A stretch of 41,469 bases of DNA from CAZZKG01 sp964654825 (GTDB taxonomy: Bacteria > Gemmatimonadota > CAZMKB01): NCBI GenBank assembly GCA_964654825.1, contig CAZZKG010000030.1, forward strand, positions 1 to 41,469. The letters run 5' to 3'. Made by a program: the position numbers and the translations under genes. Shown one piece after another: positions 7,835 to 16,254 of the stretch. The notes beneath the pieces were generated by a model. It was not told the DNA's origin. It searched no databases and saw nothing but the letters and a program-made list of their open reading frames with translations. Numbering within the stretch: the first letter of the stretch is position 1; every line of letters starts with the position of its first letter.

Positions 7835-8119
7835 ATGGAAACCGAAGAAAAGAAAAGTGTGAGAGTTCGCATTTTTGGAGAAGAGTATCCGATCAAAAGC
7901 GAAGCAAATCCGGAATACACTAAAAGAGTAGCTGAGTACGTTGATTCAATGATGCGCAACGTAAACAAAGGGATGAAACAGAAAGAAGTACATGCAGTTG
8001 CAGTGTTGGCAGCAATGTCGATAACAGATGAACTCTTCCGTTCACGCAGCGGTTTGAATTCTCTCGGGAATGAACTCAAAAAGAAAACCAGGGATATTTT
8101 GAACCTGCTTGAAGAATAA
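7835..8119 (+). CDS. zapA: Cell division protein ZapA
   Basis: This 94-residue protein has the ZapA pattern: an N-terminal beta region (VRVRIFGEEYPIKSEANPEY) followed by a long helix (RVAEYVDSMM, then VHAVAVLAAMSITDELFR) and a C-terminal coiled coil. ZapA binds FtsZ and bundles protofilaments at the division site. The ATG at 7835 fits the family length. An in-frame GTG at 7823 would add four residues. It follows the coiled-coil gene by 54 bases, and the next feature downstream is the candidate 6S RNA, the same neighbourhood as zapA-ssrS in Enterobacteria. Confidence 0.88.
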   Translation: METEEKKSVRVRIFGEEYPIKSEANPEYTKRVAEYVDSMMRNVNKGMKQKEVHAVAVLAAMSITDELFRSRSGLNSLGNELKKKTRDILNLLEE

Positions 8120-8159
8120 ACGTACGGAGTGATGGTAAACGTCGTGATTGAGAAAGACC

Positions 8160-8188
8160 TTGTCAATGGGTGGGAAATTAGTTATTAT
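8160..8188 (+). promoter_or_regulatory. Strong sigma-70-type promoter of the candidate 6S RNA
   Basis: TTGTCA at 8160-8165, exactly 17 bases, then TATTAT at 8183-8188. Predicted initiation is at about 8195-8196, which is precisely where the outer pairing strand of the RNA structure begins. Confidence 0.65.
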
Positions 8189-8195
8189 ATAGTAC

Positions 8196-8379
8196 GGAAT
8201 CCCTGCTCTACAAAGAGAAAAGAAAAATTTGATCCAACTTTTTCTGATAGGGAATCCGACTTCACTGCCGGTTCACAGACCCTCAGAAGTAGAGGGAAGC
8301 GGACTGATGGTGGGAGGATACCCAAGTTTTCTCTATCAGGTTCAAATTCTCCTTTTCTCTTGAGAGGAGCGGGGATTTT
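8196..8379 (+). ncRNA. ssrS: Candidate 6S RNA (RNA polymerase-binding regulator)
   Basis: The stretch folds as one long interrupted hairpin with a central bubble, the hallmark of 6S RNA. Pairings read directly: AATCCC 8198-8203 with GGGATT 8372-8377; AAGAGAAAAG 8213-8222 with CTTTTCTCTT 8352-8361 (perfect 10 bp); AATTTGA 8226-8232 with TCAAATT 8342-8348; CTGATAGGGAA 8244-8254 with 8329-8339 (11 bp, one G-U). Inside is an apical stem, CCCTC 8280-8284 with GAGGG 8292-8296, and a small 3'-side bubble hairpin, TGGG 8311-8314 with CCCA 8321-8324. The length of about 184 bases equals that of E. coli 6S RNA, and the site just downstream of zapA is its classical location. 6S RNA mimics an open promoter and sequesters the housekeeping holoenzyme. 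I could not run a covariance model. Confidence 0.72.
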
Positions 8380-8508
8380 CCTTTTCTCCCCCGGGCGTAG
8401 GACAACCACTCCACAACTCCCTTCGATCTTCACGTTTTCATCCAGGTGGTTTCACCAAGGGAGCAGGTGCGTGTAGCACTGCTCACCGAGATGACAGGAA
8501 CGGACACA

Positions 8509-10122
8509 ATGGTTACTATTTTGATTACCATGTCACAGATACTTTCCAACGAAGAGGCATTTTTCTCTTATCTCGTTCCGGTGATCGTTCTTCTCCTGGC
8601 AGGAGCCATATTCTTTTTCGGTTATTACATGAGGAAAAGAATCTTTGCCAAACGCCTCGTCGAAATAGAAAACGAATCAGAGCGTATCCTCACAGATGTC
8701 AAGAGGGAGGCGGATAATATTAAAAAGTCCGCTGAACTCGAATGTAAGGAAATGATATACAAGGGAAGAGCGAAACTCGAGGAGGAGCTCTCGACGAAGA
8801 GACAGGAAATCGAGCGTATGGAGTGGCGGATCAAAGAGCGGGAAGCAAATTTCGACCGTAAGCTCGATCTCATCGAGAAGAAGGAGAGGGACCTCTCCCG
8901 GAAACTGGAGGAATTCTCAGCCCGTGACAAGGCTCTCAAGGCCAAGGATACGAGGCTCACGCAGCTTATTTCCGAGCAGAACCTTAGACTGGAGCGAATC
9001 GCCAGCCTCACTGCGGAGGAGGCGAAGAAGCAGCTCATTACCAATCTCGAAGAAGAAGCCCGCCTGAGTGCGAGTCAGTTCATCAAGGAGATGAAGGAAC
9101 AGGCCAGGCGCACAGCCGACAGGGAGGCGAAAAAAATCATCACGCAGGCCATACAGAGATACGCCGCGGACCACGTCGTCGAATCGACGGTGAGCGTGAT
9201 TTCGCTGCCCGGTGATGAGATGAAAGGGAGAATCATCGGCCGGGAGGGGAGGAATATCCGCAGCTTCGAAATGGCTACCGGGGTGAATGTCATCATCGAC
9301 GACACTCCTGAAGCGGTGATTCTGTCGTCTTTCGATCCCATAAGGAGAGAGGTGGCTCGCCTGGCTCTAGAAAAACTGGTTTCCGACGGCAGGATACATC
9401 CCGGCCGGATCGAGGATATGGTTGAAAAGGCCAGGCGGGAGCTCAATGAAATGATACGGCAGGCAGGCGAGGAAACTCTCTATGAGGTCGGTGTCCAGAG
9501 TATGCACGCCGAGCTCATCAGGCTGATCGGTACACTCAAGTATCGTACCAGTTATGGACAGAATGTCCTGCAGCACCTCAAAGAGGCTGCATTCATCTGC
9601 GGCCTCATGGCTACCGAGCTTCATCTTGACGTCAACATCGCGAAACGAGCCGCTCTCCTCCACGATGTCGGGAAAGCCATGACTCACGAGAGTGAAGGTA
9701 CCCACGTTCAGCTCGGTACGGAAGTCGCGAGGAAGTTCGGCGAAAACGATATCATCGTCAGTGCGATCGAAGCTCATCACGATGACGTCGAACACAAATC
9801 CCTCATTTCGGTTCTCGTTCAGGCCTCGGATGCAATATCAGGTGCGCGACCGGGTGCCCGGCGGGAAACATTCGAGACCTACATCAAGAGGCTCGAAAAG
9901 CTCGAGGAGATCGCAGATTCGTTCGACGGCATTCAAAAATCGTACGCGATCCAGGCCGGGAGAGAGATCCGCATCATCGTCGAACCGAGTGAGGTTGATG
10001 ATGCACGGCTCGAGGTGCTGGCCACCGAGGTCGCGAAGAGAATCGAGAAAGAACTCGAGTACCCCGGTCACATCAAGATTTCCATGATCCGGGAGACAAG
10101 GGCTATCGATTATGCCAGATAA
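8509..10122 (+). CDS. rny: Ribonuclease Y
   Basis: RNase Y is a membrane-anchored endoribonuclease that starts mRNA decay. The 537-residue protein has an N-terminal transmembrane helix (about 19-41), a long charged coiled coil (about 45-205), a KH RNA-binding domain with the loop GREGRN (about 225-285), and an HD hydrolase domain with the metal-binding HDVGK and a following EAHHDD. I chose the ATG at 8509, with AGGAA about nine bases upstream. In-frame starts at 8491 and 8446 would lengthen the cytosol-facing N-terminus beyond the usual 510-530 residues. It is followed closely by ymdB, an association also seen in Firmicutes. Confidence 0.94.
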   Translation: MVTILITMSQILSNEEAFFSYLVPVIVLLLAGAIFFFGYYMRKRIFAKRLVEIENESERILTDVKREADNIKKSAELECKEMIYKGRAKLEEELSTKRQEIERMEWRIKEREANFDRKLDLIEKKERDLSRKLEEFSARDKALKAKDTRLTQLISEQNLRLERIASLTAEEAKKQLITNLEEEARLSASQFIKEMKEQARRTADREAKKIITQAIQRYAADHVVESTVSVISLPGDEMKGRIIGREGRNIRSFEMATGVNVIIDDTPEAVILSSFDPIRREVARLALEKLVSDGRIHPGRIEDMVEKARRELNEMIRQAGEETLYEVGVQSMHAELIRLIGTLKYRTSYGQNVLQHLKEAAFICGLMATELHLDVNIAKRAALLHDVGKAMTHESEGTHVQLGTEVARKFGENDIIVSAIEAHHDDVEHKSLISVLVQASDAISGARPGARRETFETYIKRLEKLEEIADSFDGIQKSYAIQAGREIRIIVEPSEVDDARLEVLATEVAKRIEKELEYPGHIKISMIRETRAIDYAR

Positions 10123-10149
10123 ACTCACTCGCGGTTGAAAGGAAGCTTC

Positions 10150-10962
10150 GTGAAATTTCTCTTCATTGCTGATGTGGTGGGGAAGCCGGGTAGAAAGATC
10201 ATTACAAAAGCTCTGAACAAACTCAAGGAAGATCACGGCGTCTCATTTGTTATCGCAAACGGTGAAAATGGTGCGGGAGGATACGGACTCACGTCCGAGA
10301 CATTCGATGAACTTCTCTCCAGCGGCATTGATCTCGTTACCAGCGGTAATCACATATGGGATAAGAAGGAGTTCATCCCACGATTGCGGGATGATCGTCG
10401 CATCCTGCGTCCCGTAAACTATCCCCCGGGTAATCCGGGGCGGGGTACGGCAATCTGTGAAACGCTCGATGGCAGTGTGGTCGGGGTGATCAATCTGCAG
10501 GGGAAAGTTTTCATGCCTTCCATCGATTGTCCCTTCAGAACCGCACTTCAACACATCGAAAAAATGAGGCGCGAAACCAAAACGATAATCGTTGATTTTC
10601 ACGCTGAAGCCACTGCAGAGAAAATAGCGCTCGGATGGTACCTCGACGGGCTGGTATCCGCCGTTATCGGGACGCACACACACGTCCCGACCGCGGATGA
10701 GAAAATCCTCCCCTCGGGAACGGCCTATATCACCGATGTGGGGATGACAGGGGCCGTTGATTCCGTGATCGGGGTGAAGACCGAACTGGCGCTGAAGAGA
10801 TTCCTGACACAGGTACCGTATCGTTTTCAGCCGGCCGATAAAAACGTCCGGCTCATGGGGCTTGTCTGTGAAATCGAGGATCACACGGGGAAAGCGAAGC
10901 GGATAGAGAGAGTGGACATCGGAGAATCCTCTTCCGGGAGTGAATTGGCGCATGACAGCTGA
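10150..10962 (+). CDS. ymdB: YmdB-family metallophosphoesterase (probable 2',3'-cyclic nucleotide phosphodiesterase)
   Basis: The 270-residue protein matches the TIGR00282/YmdB family across its length. Metal-binding motifs are visible: IADVVGKPGR at the N-terminus (Asp8), IANGENGAGG with the Glu-Asn pair near 39-40, GNHIWD, FHAEATAEK, and GTHTHVPTAD. In Bacillus, YmdB hydrolyses cyclic nucleotides and influences biofilm decisions, and its gene sits next to rny as here. The GTG at 10150 has AAAGGA at 10138-10143. An upstream TTG at 10135 is unlikely. The 3' end overlaps folD by 11 bases. Confidence 0.9.
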   Translation: MKFLFIADVVGKPGRKIITKALNKLKEDHGVSFVIANGENGAGGYGLTSETFDELLSSGIDLVTSGNHIWDKKEFIPRLRDDRRILRPVNYPPGNPGRGTAICETLDGSVVGVINLQGKVFMPSIDCPFRTALQHIEKMRRETKTIIVDFHAEATAEKIALGWYLDGLVSAVIGTHTHVPTADEKILPSGTAYITDVGMTGAVDSVIGVKTELALKRFLTQVPYRFQPADKNVRLMGLVCEIEDHTGKAKRIERVDIGESSSGSELAHDS

Positions 10963-11839
10963 AGTAATCGATGGGCGGGCAGTAGCAGCAGAAATCAAAT
11001 CCGAACTCGCAAAACGTATTGAGCTCCTGAAGAGCAGACAGATCACACCGGGCCTTGCAGTCGTCCTGGTAGGGGATGACCCCGCTTCTCATGTCTACGT
11101 GAGGATGAAGAACAGAGCTTCCGGAGAGATAGGCATTGAGAGCAGGACGCTGAAGTACCCTGCATCACTCTCCGAGAAGGATCTCCTGGATGTGATCAGC
11201 AGACTCAACCGGGATGATCAATTCCATGGCATACTCATTCAACTCCCTCTCCCCGGTCATATCGACGAGAAGAAAGTGCTCGAATCCATCAATCCCGCAA
11301 AAGATGTGGATGGTTTCCACCCGATGAACGTCGGACGTCTCGTACTGGGAGAGAACACATTGAGGCCCTGCACTCCTGCCGGGATTCAGGTGATCCTTCA
11401 GAAGTCCGGTGTGTCGACATCAGGCAAGCACGTTGTGATTGTCGGGAGGAGTAATATCGTAGGCAAACCTCTCGCCAACATGCTGAGCCTCAAGGAAGAT
11501 CGTGCTGATGCAACGGTGACCCTGTGCCACAGCAGGACGGGATCGCTCGAGACACACACACGGCAGGCCGACATTTTAATTGCAGCGATGGGACGCGCAG
11601 AGTCGATCACCGGCGATATGATCAAAAAGGGTGCCGTGGTTATCGATGTCGGGATGAACCGGGTAGATGATCCGAGCAGAGAGAAAGGGTACCGGCTCGC
11701 TGGCGATGTGCACTTCGAATCCGCCTCGAAAGTTGCCGGTGCCATAACGCCTGTTCCCGGCGGCGTGGGACCGATGACCATTGCGATGTTGTTGAGCAAC
11801 ACTGTTAAAGCCGCCGAGGGACTGGCAGACAGCTCCTGA
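10952..11839 (+). CDS. folD: Bifunctional methylenetetrahydrofolate dehydrogenase / methenyltetrahydrofolate cyclohydrolase
   Basis: FolD interconverts 5,10-methylene-, methenyl- and 10-formyl-tetrahydrofolate, supplying one-carbon units. At 295 residues it has the normal length. The catalytic Tyr49 and Lys53 lie in SHVYVRMKNRAS. The substrate loop QLPLPGH and the block DVDGFHPMNVGRL are intact. The Rossmann region starts VVIVGRSNIVGKPLANML, and PGGVGPMTIAMLL closes the family signature. The ATG at 10952 lies inside the end of ymdB; an upstream GTG at 10940 is in frame but less likely. Confidence 0.95.
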   Translation: MTAEVIDGRAVAAEIKSELAKRIELLKSRQITPGLAVVLVGDDPASHVYVRMKNRASGEIGIESRTLKYPASLSEKDLLDVISRLNRDDQFHGILIQLPLPGHIDEKKVLESINPAKDVDGFHPMNVGRLVLGENTLRPCTPAGIQVILQKSGVSTSGKHVVIVGRSNIVGKPLANMLSLKEDRADATVTLCHSRTGSLETHTRQADILIAAMGRAESITGDMIKKGAVVIDVGMNRVDDPSREKGYRLAGDVHFESASKVAGAITPVPGGVGPMTIAMLLSNTVKAAEGLADSS

Positions 11840-11865
11840 AGTCTGTTTGCAGGATGTAACATACT

Positions 11866-13125
11866 GTGAAGCGACATGATCCAAGTAAATTCAGTCAACC
11901 TGGCGAGACCGTCACGTACGGGGTTTCAGAGCTCACCAGGATGATCAGGACGGTACTCGAAGACAGAATCGGCTCCGTCTGGGTCGAAGGCGAAATTTCC
12001 AACTTTACCAGGCACTCATCCGGTCACACATATTTCACTCTCAAAGATAAAACTGCCCAGCTTCGCTGCGTGATCTGGCGCGGTGCCGGTGTCCGTTTCC
12101 CCTGTGAGGATCCAACCGGTCTGAAGTTCATCACCCACGGCTGCGTTACCGTCTATGAGAGAGGCGGTCAGTACCAGCTCACCGTCGATCAGGTCAAACC
12201 GCTCGGTGTTGGAGAGCTTCAGCTTGTCCTCGAGAGGCTCAAGAAAAAACTCATGGAAGAGGGTCTCTTCGACGAGTCCCATAAACAGCCTCTGCCGGGG
12301 TTCCCTCGGTGCGTCGCAGTTGTAACATCACCCACCGGTGCCGCGGTACGTGATATGATCTCAGTGATATCGAGGCGATATCCATACACTCGCATCGTAC
12401 TGGCCCCGGTGACCGTCCAGGGGGAAGGTGCAAGCGGGGAGATCGCAGACGCACTCGATTACCTCAACCGGTGGGGTGAGCCCGATGTCATCATCGCAGG
12501 GAGAGGCGGCGGTTCACTGGAGGATCTCTGGGCATTCAACGAAGAAGCGACCGCGCGAGCCATCTTCAGATCCCGCATACCTGTTGTGTCCGCCGTAGGG
12601 CACGAGATCGACTTCACTATCGCAGATTTCGTCGCCGATCTGAGAGCGCCGACTCCCTCGGCTGCTGCAGAACTCGTCGTTCCCGACCGAACAGCACTGT
12701 CAGGGCGGATTCAAGCTCTCTCGCGCTCACTCAGGTCCAATGCAGGCCGGCACCTTTCCCGAAACACGCAGATGCTTGTTCGTTTTTCATCGAGTTACGG
12801 ACTCAGAAAGATCGAGAGCCGGTTGAGAGAAATGATGCAGTACATGGATACGCTGGGGCGAAGGATGGCAACCCGTTGCGAAAATGGCATTATCAAAACC
12901 CGGTCGGAGCTGAGCGAGCTCTCCGGAAAACTTGATGTCCTGAGCCCGTTCCATACAATGCGAAGAGGGTATTCGATCACTCGCATACTGACGACGGGTG
13001 ACATCGTACGGGATGCTTCGGCTGTATCTCCGGATTCTCGGGTGAGTGTTACTCTGTTCAGAGGCAGTCTGGTGTGTCTGGTCGAGGAGGTAGAGGTGAG
13101 AGGAGGAAGGTCACATGAAGAATAA
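11866..13125 (+). CDS. xseA: Exodeoxyribonuclease VII large subunit
   Basis: This 419-residue protein is the catalytic subunit of exonuclease VII, which degrades single-stranded DNA from both ends. An N-terminal OB-fold domain (about 15-115, with VWVEGEISNFTRHSSGHTYF) precedes the catalytic domain with GRGGGSLEDLWAFNEE, VVSAVGHEIDFTIAD and LRAPTPSAAAEL. The C-terminal part (about 270-390) is helical and coiled-coil-rich, as expected for the region that binds XseB. The start is a GTG with a weak, distant AGGAT. It overlaps xseB by 11 bases, consistent with coupled synthesis of the two subunits. Confidence 0.95.
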   Translation: MKRHDPSKFSQPGETVTYGVSELTRMIRTVLEDRIGSVWVEGEISNFTRHSSGHTYFTLKDKTAQLRCVIWRGAGVRFPCEDPTGLKFITHGCVTVYERGGQYQLTVDQVKPLGVGELQLVLERLKKKLMEEGLFDESHKQPLPGFPRCVAVVTSPTGAAVRDMISVISRRYPYTRIVLAPVTVQGEGASGEIADALDYLNRWGEPDVIIAGRGGGSLEDLWAFNEEATARAIFRSRIPVVSAVGHEIDFTIADFVADLRAPTPSAAAELVVPDRTALSGRIQALSRSLRSNAGRHLSRNTQMLVRFSSSYGLRKIESRLREMMQYMDTLGRRMATRCENGIIKTRSELSELSGKLDVLSPFHTMRRGYSITRILTTGDIVRDASAVSPDSRVSVTLFRGSLVCLVEEVEVRGGRSHEE

Positions 13126-13348
13126 GGAGTTGAGTTTTGAAGAGGAGCTTCGGAAACTCGAGAAAATCGTGAAAAAACTCGAGGAGGAGGAACTTCCCCT
13201 CGAAGAGTCGATAAAACTGTTCGAAGAAGGCGCTCTGCTGGTGAAGTCCGCCGAGAAGAAACTTGCAGACGGAGAGGCGAAGGTCCAGAAGATAGTGGGA
13301 GAACTGGAAAAGGGGCCTGTCCTGGAAGATTTCGAGTTCGGGGAGTAG
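13115..13348 (+). CDS. xseB: Exodeoxyribonuclease VII small subunit
   Basis: The 77-residue helical protein carries the XseB pattern: FEEELRKLEKIVKKLEEEEL, then LEESIKLFEEGALLVKSAEKKL. Several small subunits bind the XseA stalk and complete exonuclease VII. The start ATG is preceded by GGAGGAAGG at about 13102-13110, inside the xseA coding end. The composition is strongly acidic and lysine-rich, normal for this family. Confidence 0.93.
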   Translation: MKNKELSFEEELRKLEKIVKKLEEEELPLEESIKLFEEGALLVKSAEKKLADGEAKVQKIVGELEKGPVLEDFEFGE

Positions 13349-13357
13349 GGAAGAACA

Positions 13358-14305
13358 GTGGGCAAACTCGTGATCGATCCGGAAGAAGAGGCATTCGTGA
13401 GAGACGTACTGAGTACGGAGAGAAGAAAGGTGGAAAAACACCTCACACGGCTTTTCGAACAGTACCCGGATGAACCATTGACAAGGGCGTCGAGTTATAC
13501 GGCCCGGGCCGGTGGGAAGAGGCTCAGGCCCATACTCCTCATTACTTCGTACAAGGCACTCGGGGGCTCGAAGGAGTTCGTATATCCATTGTCGCTGTCC
13601 GTCGAACTCATCCATGTATACTCTCTCATCCATGATGATCTGCCGCAGATGGATAATGATGATTACCGAAGGGGGAAGCCAACCTGCCACAGAGTGTTTG
13701 GAGAAAAAGTCGCTCTCCTCTCCGGGGTCCGCCTGATCGGGGATGCGGTCAGTAACGTCCTGAGAACCGGAAAACGATTACGAATCGATCAGGGGATCAT
13801 CAGACGCCTTTCGAAAGAACTTCTCGAAGCGAGCGGTGTGCACGGTCTCGTCGGAGGACAGGCCGCTGATATCCTCCACGAGACGAGAGGATTCGATCAG
13901 GAAACTCTCATTTTCATTCACAGGCACAAGACTGCGATCCTGTTCAGTGCCGCGGCATCCATGGGCGCTATCTCCTCCGGAGCCGATGAAGAGAGCGTTC
14001 GTGACATGAGGGAATACGGCCTGCTGCTGGGGTTTGCTTTTCAGGTAATTGATGATATATTAGATGCAATCGGGAGCTTCGAGGATCTCGGGAAAAGAGT
14101 CGGGAAAGATGCCGGCCTCGGCAAGGCCACATATCCCTCTCTTTACGGGGTGGAAGGCTCGCGCGAGAAAGCGAAGGAGTTCATACAGAAATCTCTGGAC
14201 GTTCTGACCCACTCCGGTGTCAAGGATGAGTTTCTCAACATGTTTCCCCGGTGGATTCTGAATACCGCATACGCGGGGGTAAAGAACAAGTGGCCCTATA
14301 AGTAA
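13358..14305 (+). CDS. ispA: Polyprenyl (farnesyl/geranylgeranyl-type) diphosphate synthase
   Basis: This 315-residue trans-prenyltransferase elongates allylic diphosphates with IPP. The first aspartate-rich motif is HDDLPQMDNDD (Asp93-Asp99) followed by RRGKPT, typical of bacterial short-chain FPP synthases. GGKRLRP (about 52-58) binds diphosphate, VHGLVGGQAADI (161-172) fits the family, and the second motif is QVIDDILDAIG (Asp232/233/236). One oddity: the usual AxLAGDALL helix reads ALLSGVRLIGDAV (about 119-131), so the helix seems to carry a small insertion or substitution. Product length cannot be read with certainty. GTG start; the gene sits directly before dxs, an isoprenoid pairing. 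Confidence 0.9.
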   Translation: MGKLVIDPEEEAFVRDVLSTERRKVEKHLTRLFEQYPDEPLTRASSYTARAGGKRLRPILLITSYKALGGSKEFVYPLSLSVELIHVYSLIHDDLPQMDNDDYRRGKPTCHRVFGEKVALLSGVRLIGDAVSNVLRTGKRLRIDQGIIRRLSKELLEASGVHGLVGGQAADILHETRGFDQETLIFIHRHKTAILFSAAASMGAISSGADEESVRDMREYGLLLGFAFQVIDDILDAIGSFEDLGKRVGKDAGLGKATYPSLYGVEGSREKAKEFIQKSLDVLTHSGVKDEFLNMFPRWILNTAYAGVKNKWPYK

Positions 14306-14318
14306 CAGGAGCAATCAA

Positions 14319-16217
14319 GTGATCGACAAGATATCATCGGTGTCAGATCTGAGGGAAACTCCGCTTCAGGATCTCGATGTGGTATGTGAGGAATTGAGGG
14401 ACCGCATCATATCTGTTGTATCCAAAACCGGCGGGCATCTTGCGTCCAGTCTCGGAACTGTCGAGCTGGCTGTTGCCATTCACTATGTATTCGACACACC
14501 CCGTGACATCCTGATCTGGGATGTAGGTCACCAGAGTTATGCTCACAAGCTATTGACCGGCCGGAGGGACCGTTTCGAAACTCTCCGACAGGCTGGGGGC
14601 TTGAGCGGTTTCCCGAGGAGGGAGGAGAGTGAATACGACCCTTTCGGTACCGGTCACGCGAGTACCTCGATCTCCGCCGCACTCGGATTCGCTACGGCCC
14701 GTGACAGAAAAGGATCCGATTGTCGGGTAATTGCGGTCCTCGGAGATGGTGCTCTCACCGGGGGATTGGCCTATGAGGGTCTGAACAACGCGGGTGCTGC
14801 CGGGACCGACATGATCGTCATCCTGAATGACAACAGCATGTCGATATCACCGAATGTCGGGGCGATTTCCCGTTACCTGACATCTGTAATCACCAATCCT
14901 TTCTACAACCGGATCCGTACAGAGATATGGAATCTCACATGGAAGCTCAGCTCGTTCGGAAAGAGTGTCCGTGTCATGGCGGGGAAACTCGAGGAGAGTA
15001 TGAAACACCTCATTACCCCCGGGATGCTGTTCGAAGAGCTCGGGTTCCGGTACATCGGTCCGGTTGACGGGCACAGCACAAAAGAGCTGGTCAACACGTT
15101 CCGTGGTCTGAAAGGGATCCGGGGCCCCGTCTTCGTGCACGTGATCACGAAAAAGGGGAAGGGCTATGAACCGGCCGAAACAAGTCCCCACAAGTTTCAT
15201 GGTGTGAGCGCATTCGACAAGGTGACGGGGCTGGGTAATCACAAATCAGAGCTGCCGAGTTACACCAACGCATTTTCGAACGCACTCGTCGAGCTGGCGG
15301 AGCAGGACGACCGAATCGTGGCAGTCACGGCGGCCATGCCTGATGGTACCGGACTCAGCGCATTTGGCGAAAAGTATCCCGACAGGTTTTTCGATGTGGG
15401 TATCGCGGAGCAGCATGCAGTGACATTTTCCGCCGGTATGGCCTGTGCCGGGATGAAGCCCGTCACCGCGATATACTCCACATTTCTCCAGCGGGCCGTC
15501 GATCAGATTATTCATGATGTTGCCATCCAGAAGGTCCCGGTCACCTTCATTCTCGACAGAGGCGGTCTCGTCGGTCAGGACGGGGTCACTCACCACGGTG
15601 TATTCGACATTACCTACCTTTCCATGATACCCAATCTCGTTATCGCATCACCTAAAGATGAACAGGAATTGAGGAATCTGCTCCTGACCGCACTCGGCTA
15701 TGATGGCGGCCCGTTCGCCATACGGTATCCGAGAGATTCAGTGTTCAGACTGGATCAGGTGAAGGAACCGGTGAATCTCAAGATCGGTTCCTGGGAAGTA
15801 CTCACCAACGGCAGCGGGTGCGCTTTCCTGGCGGTCGGTTCGATGGTGAAAAACTGCTTAGAGGCGACCCAGCTGCTCGCCGAATCCGGATTCAGCCCCG
15901 GACTCATCAATTGCCGTTTCGTGAAACCCATTGACAGAACACTCCTCAGTAAACTAGCAGATGATTACGAGACTCTGATCACCGTCGAAGAAAATGTCCT
16001 TGGAGGAGGTTTCGGGAGTTATGTCGGCCGATACCTCCTTGAAAATGAGAGGACGGATGTCCGTCTCGTCCAGCTGGGGATTCCTGATGCATTCGTCGAG
16101 CATGCTACCCGAAATATTCTCCTCCAGCGGGTCGGTTTATCACCGTCTGAGATCGCAGGGACAGCAAGGAAAATTCTCACAGGTGAACGTGTTGAGCATT
16201 ATCGCAGCGTGAGGTAG
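14319..16217 (+). CDS. dxs: 1-deoxy-D-xylulose-5-phosphate synthase
   Basis: Dxs condenses pyruvate and glyceraldehyde 3-phosphate using thiamine diphosphate, the first step of the MEP isoprenoid route. The 632-residue protein has the normal length. Visible features are DVGHQSYAHKLLTGR, the ThDP/Mg motif GDGALTGGLAYEGLNNAG ending in LNDNSMSISPNVGA, the transketolase central-domain glutamate in DVGIAEQHAVTFSAGMA, and RGGLVGQDGVTHHG. The GTG start at 14319 follows AGGAG by six bases. It lies 13 bases after the prenyl synthase, so the two genes probably make one transcript supplying isoprenoid precursors. Confidence 0.97.
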   Translation: MIDKISSVSDLRETPLQDLDVVCEELRDRIISVVSKTGGHLASSLGTVELAVAIHYVFDTPRDILIWDVGHQSYAHKLLTGRRDRFETLRQAGGLSGFPRREESEYDPFGTGHASTSISAALGFATARDRKGSDCRVIAVLGDGALTGGLAYEGLNNAGAAGTDMIVILNDNSMSISPNVGAISRYLTSVITNPFYNRIRTEIWNLTWKLSSFGKSVRVMAGKLEESMKHLITPGMLFEELGFRYIGPVDGHSTKELVNTFRGLKGIRGPVFVHVITKKGKGYEPAETSPHKFHGVSAFDKVTGLGNHKSELPSYTNAFSNALVELAEQDDRIVAVTAAMPDGTGLSAFGEKYPDRFFDVGIAEQHAVTFSAGMACAGMKPVTAIYSTFLQRAVDQIIHDVAIQKVPVTFILDRGGLVGQDGVTHHGVFDITYLSMIPNLVIASPKDEQELRNLLLTALGYDGGPFAIRYPRDSVFRLDQVKEPVNLKIGSWEVLTNGSGCAFLAVGSMVKNCLEATQLLAESGFSPGLINCRFVKPIDRTLLSKLADDYETLITVEENVLGGGFGSYVGRYLLENERTDVRLVQLGIPDAFVEHATRNILLQRVGLSPSEIAGTARKILTGERVEHYRSVR

Positions 16218-16254
16218 CTAGCTTCATCTCTCCCTGGAAAGCGCAGAGTCATCG

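Noticed and set aside
8129..8508. Possible protein-coding frame in the zapA-rny gap, including a frame from 8129
   Set aside because: The stretch has low-complexity Phe/Ser/Arg codons, no homology-like pattern, and is better explained by the paired 6S-like RNA; the start chosen for rny is 8509.
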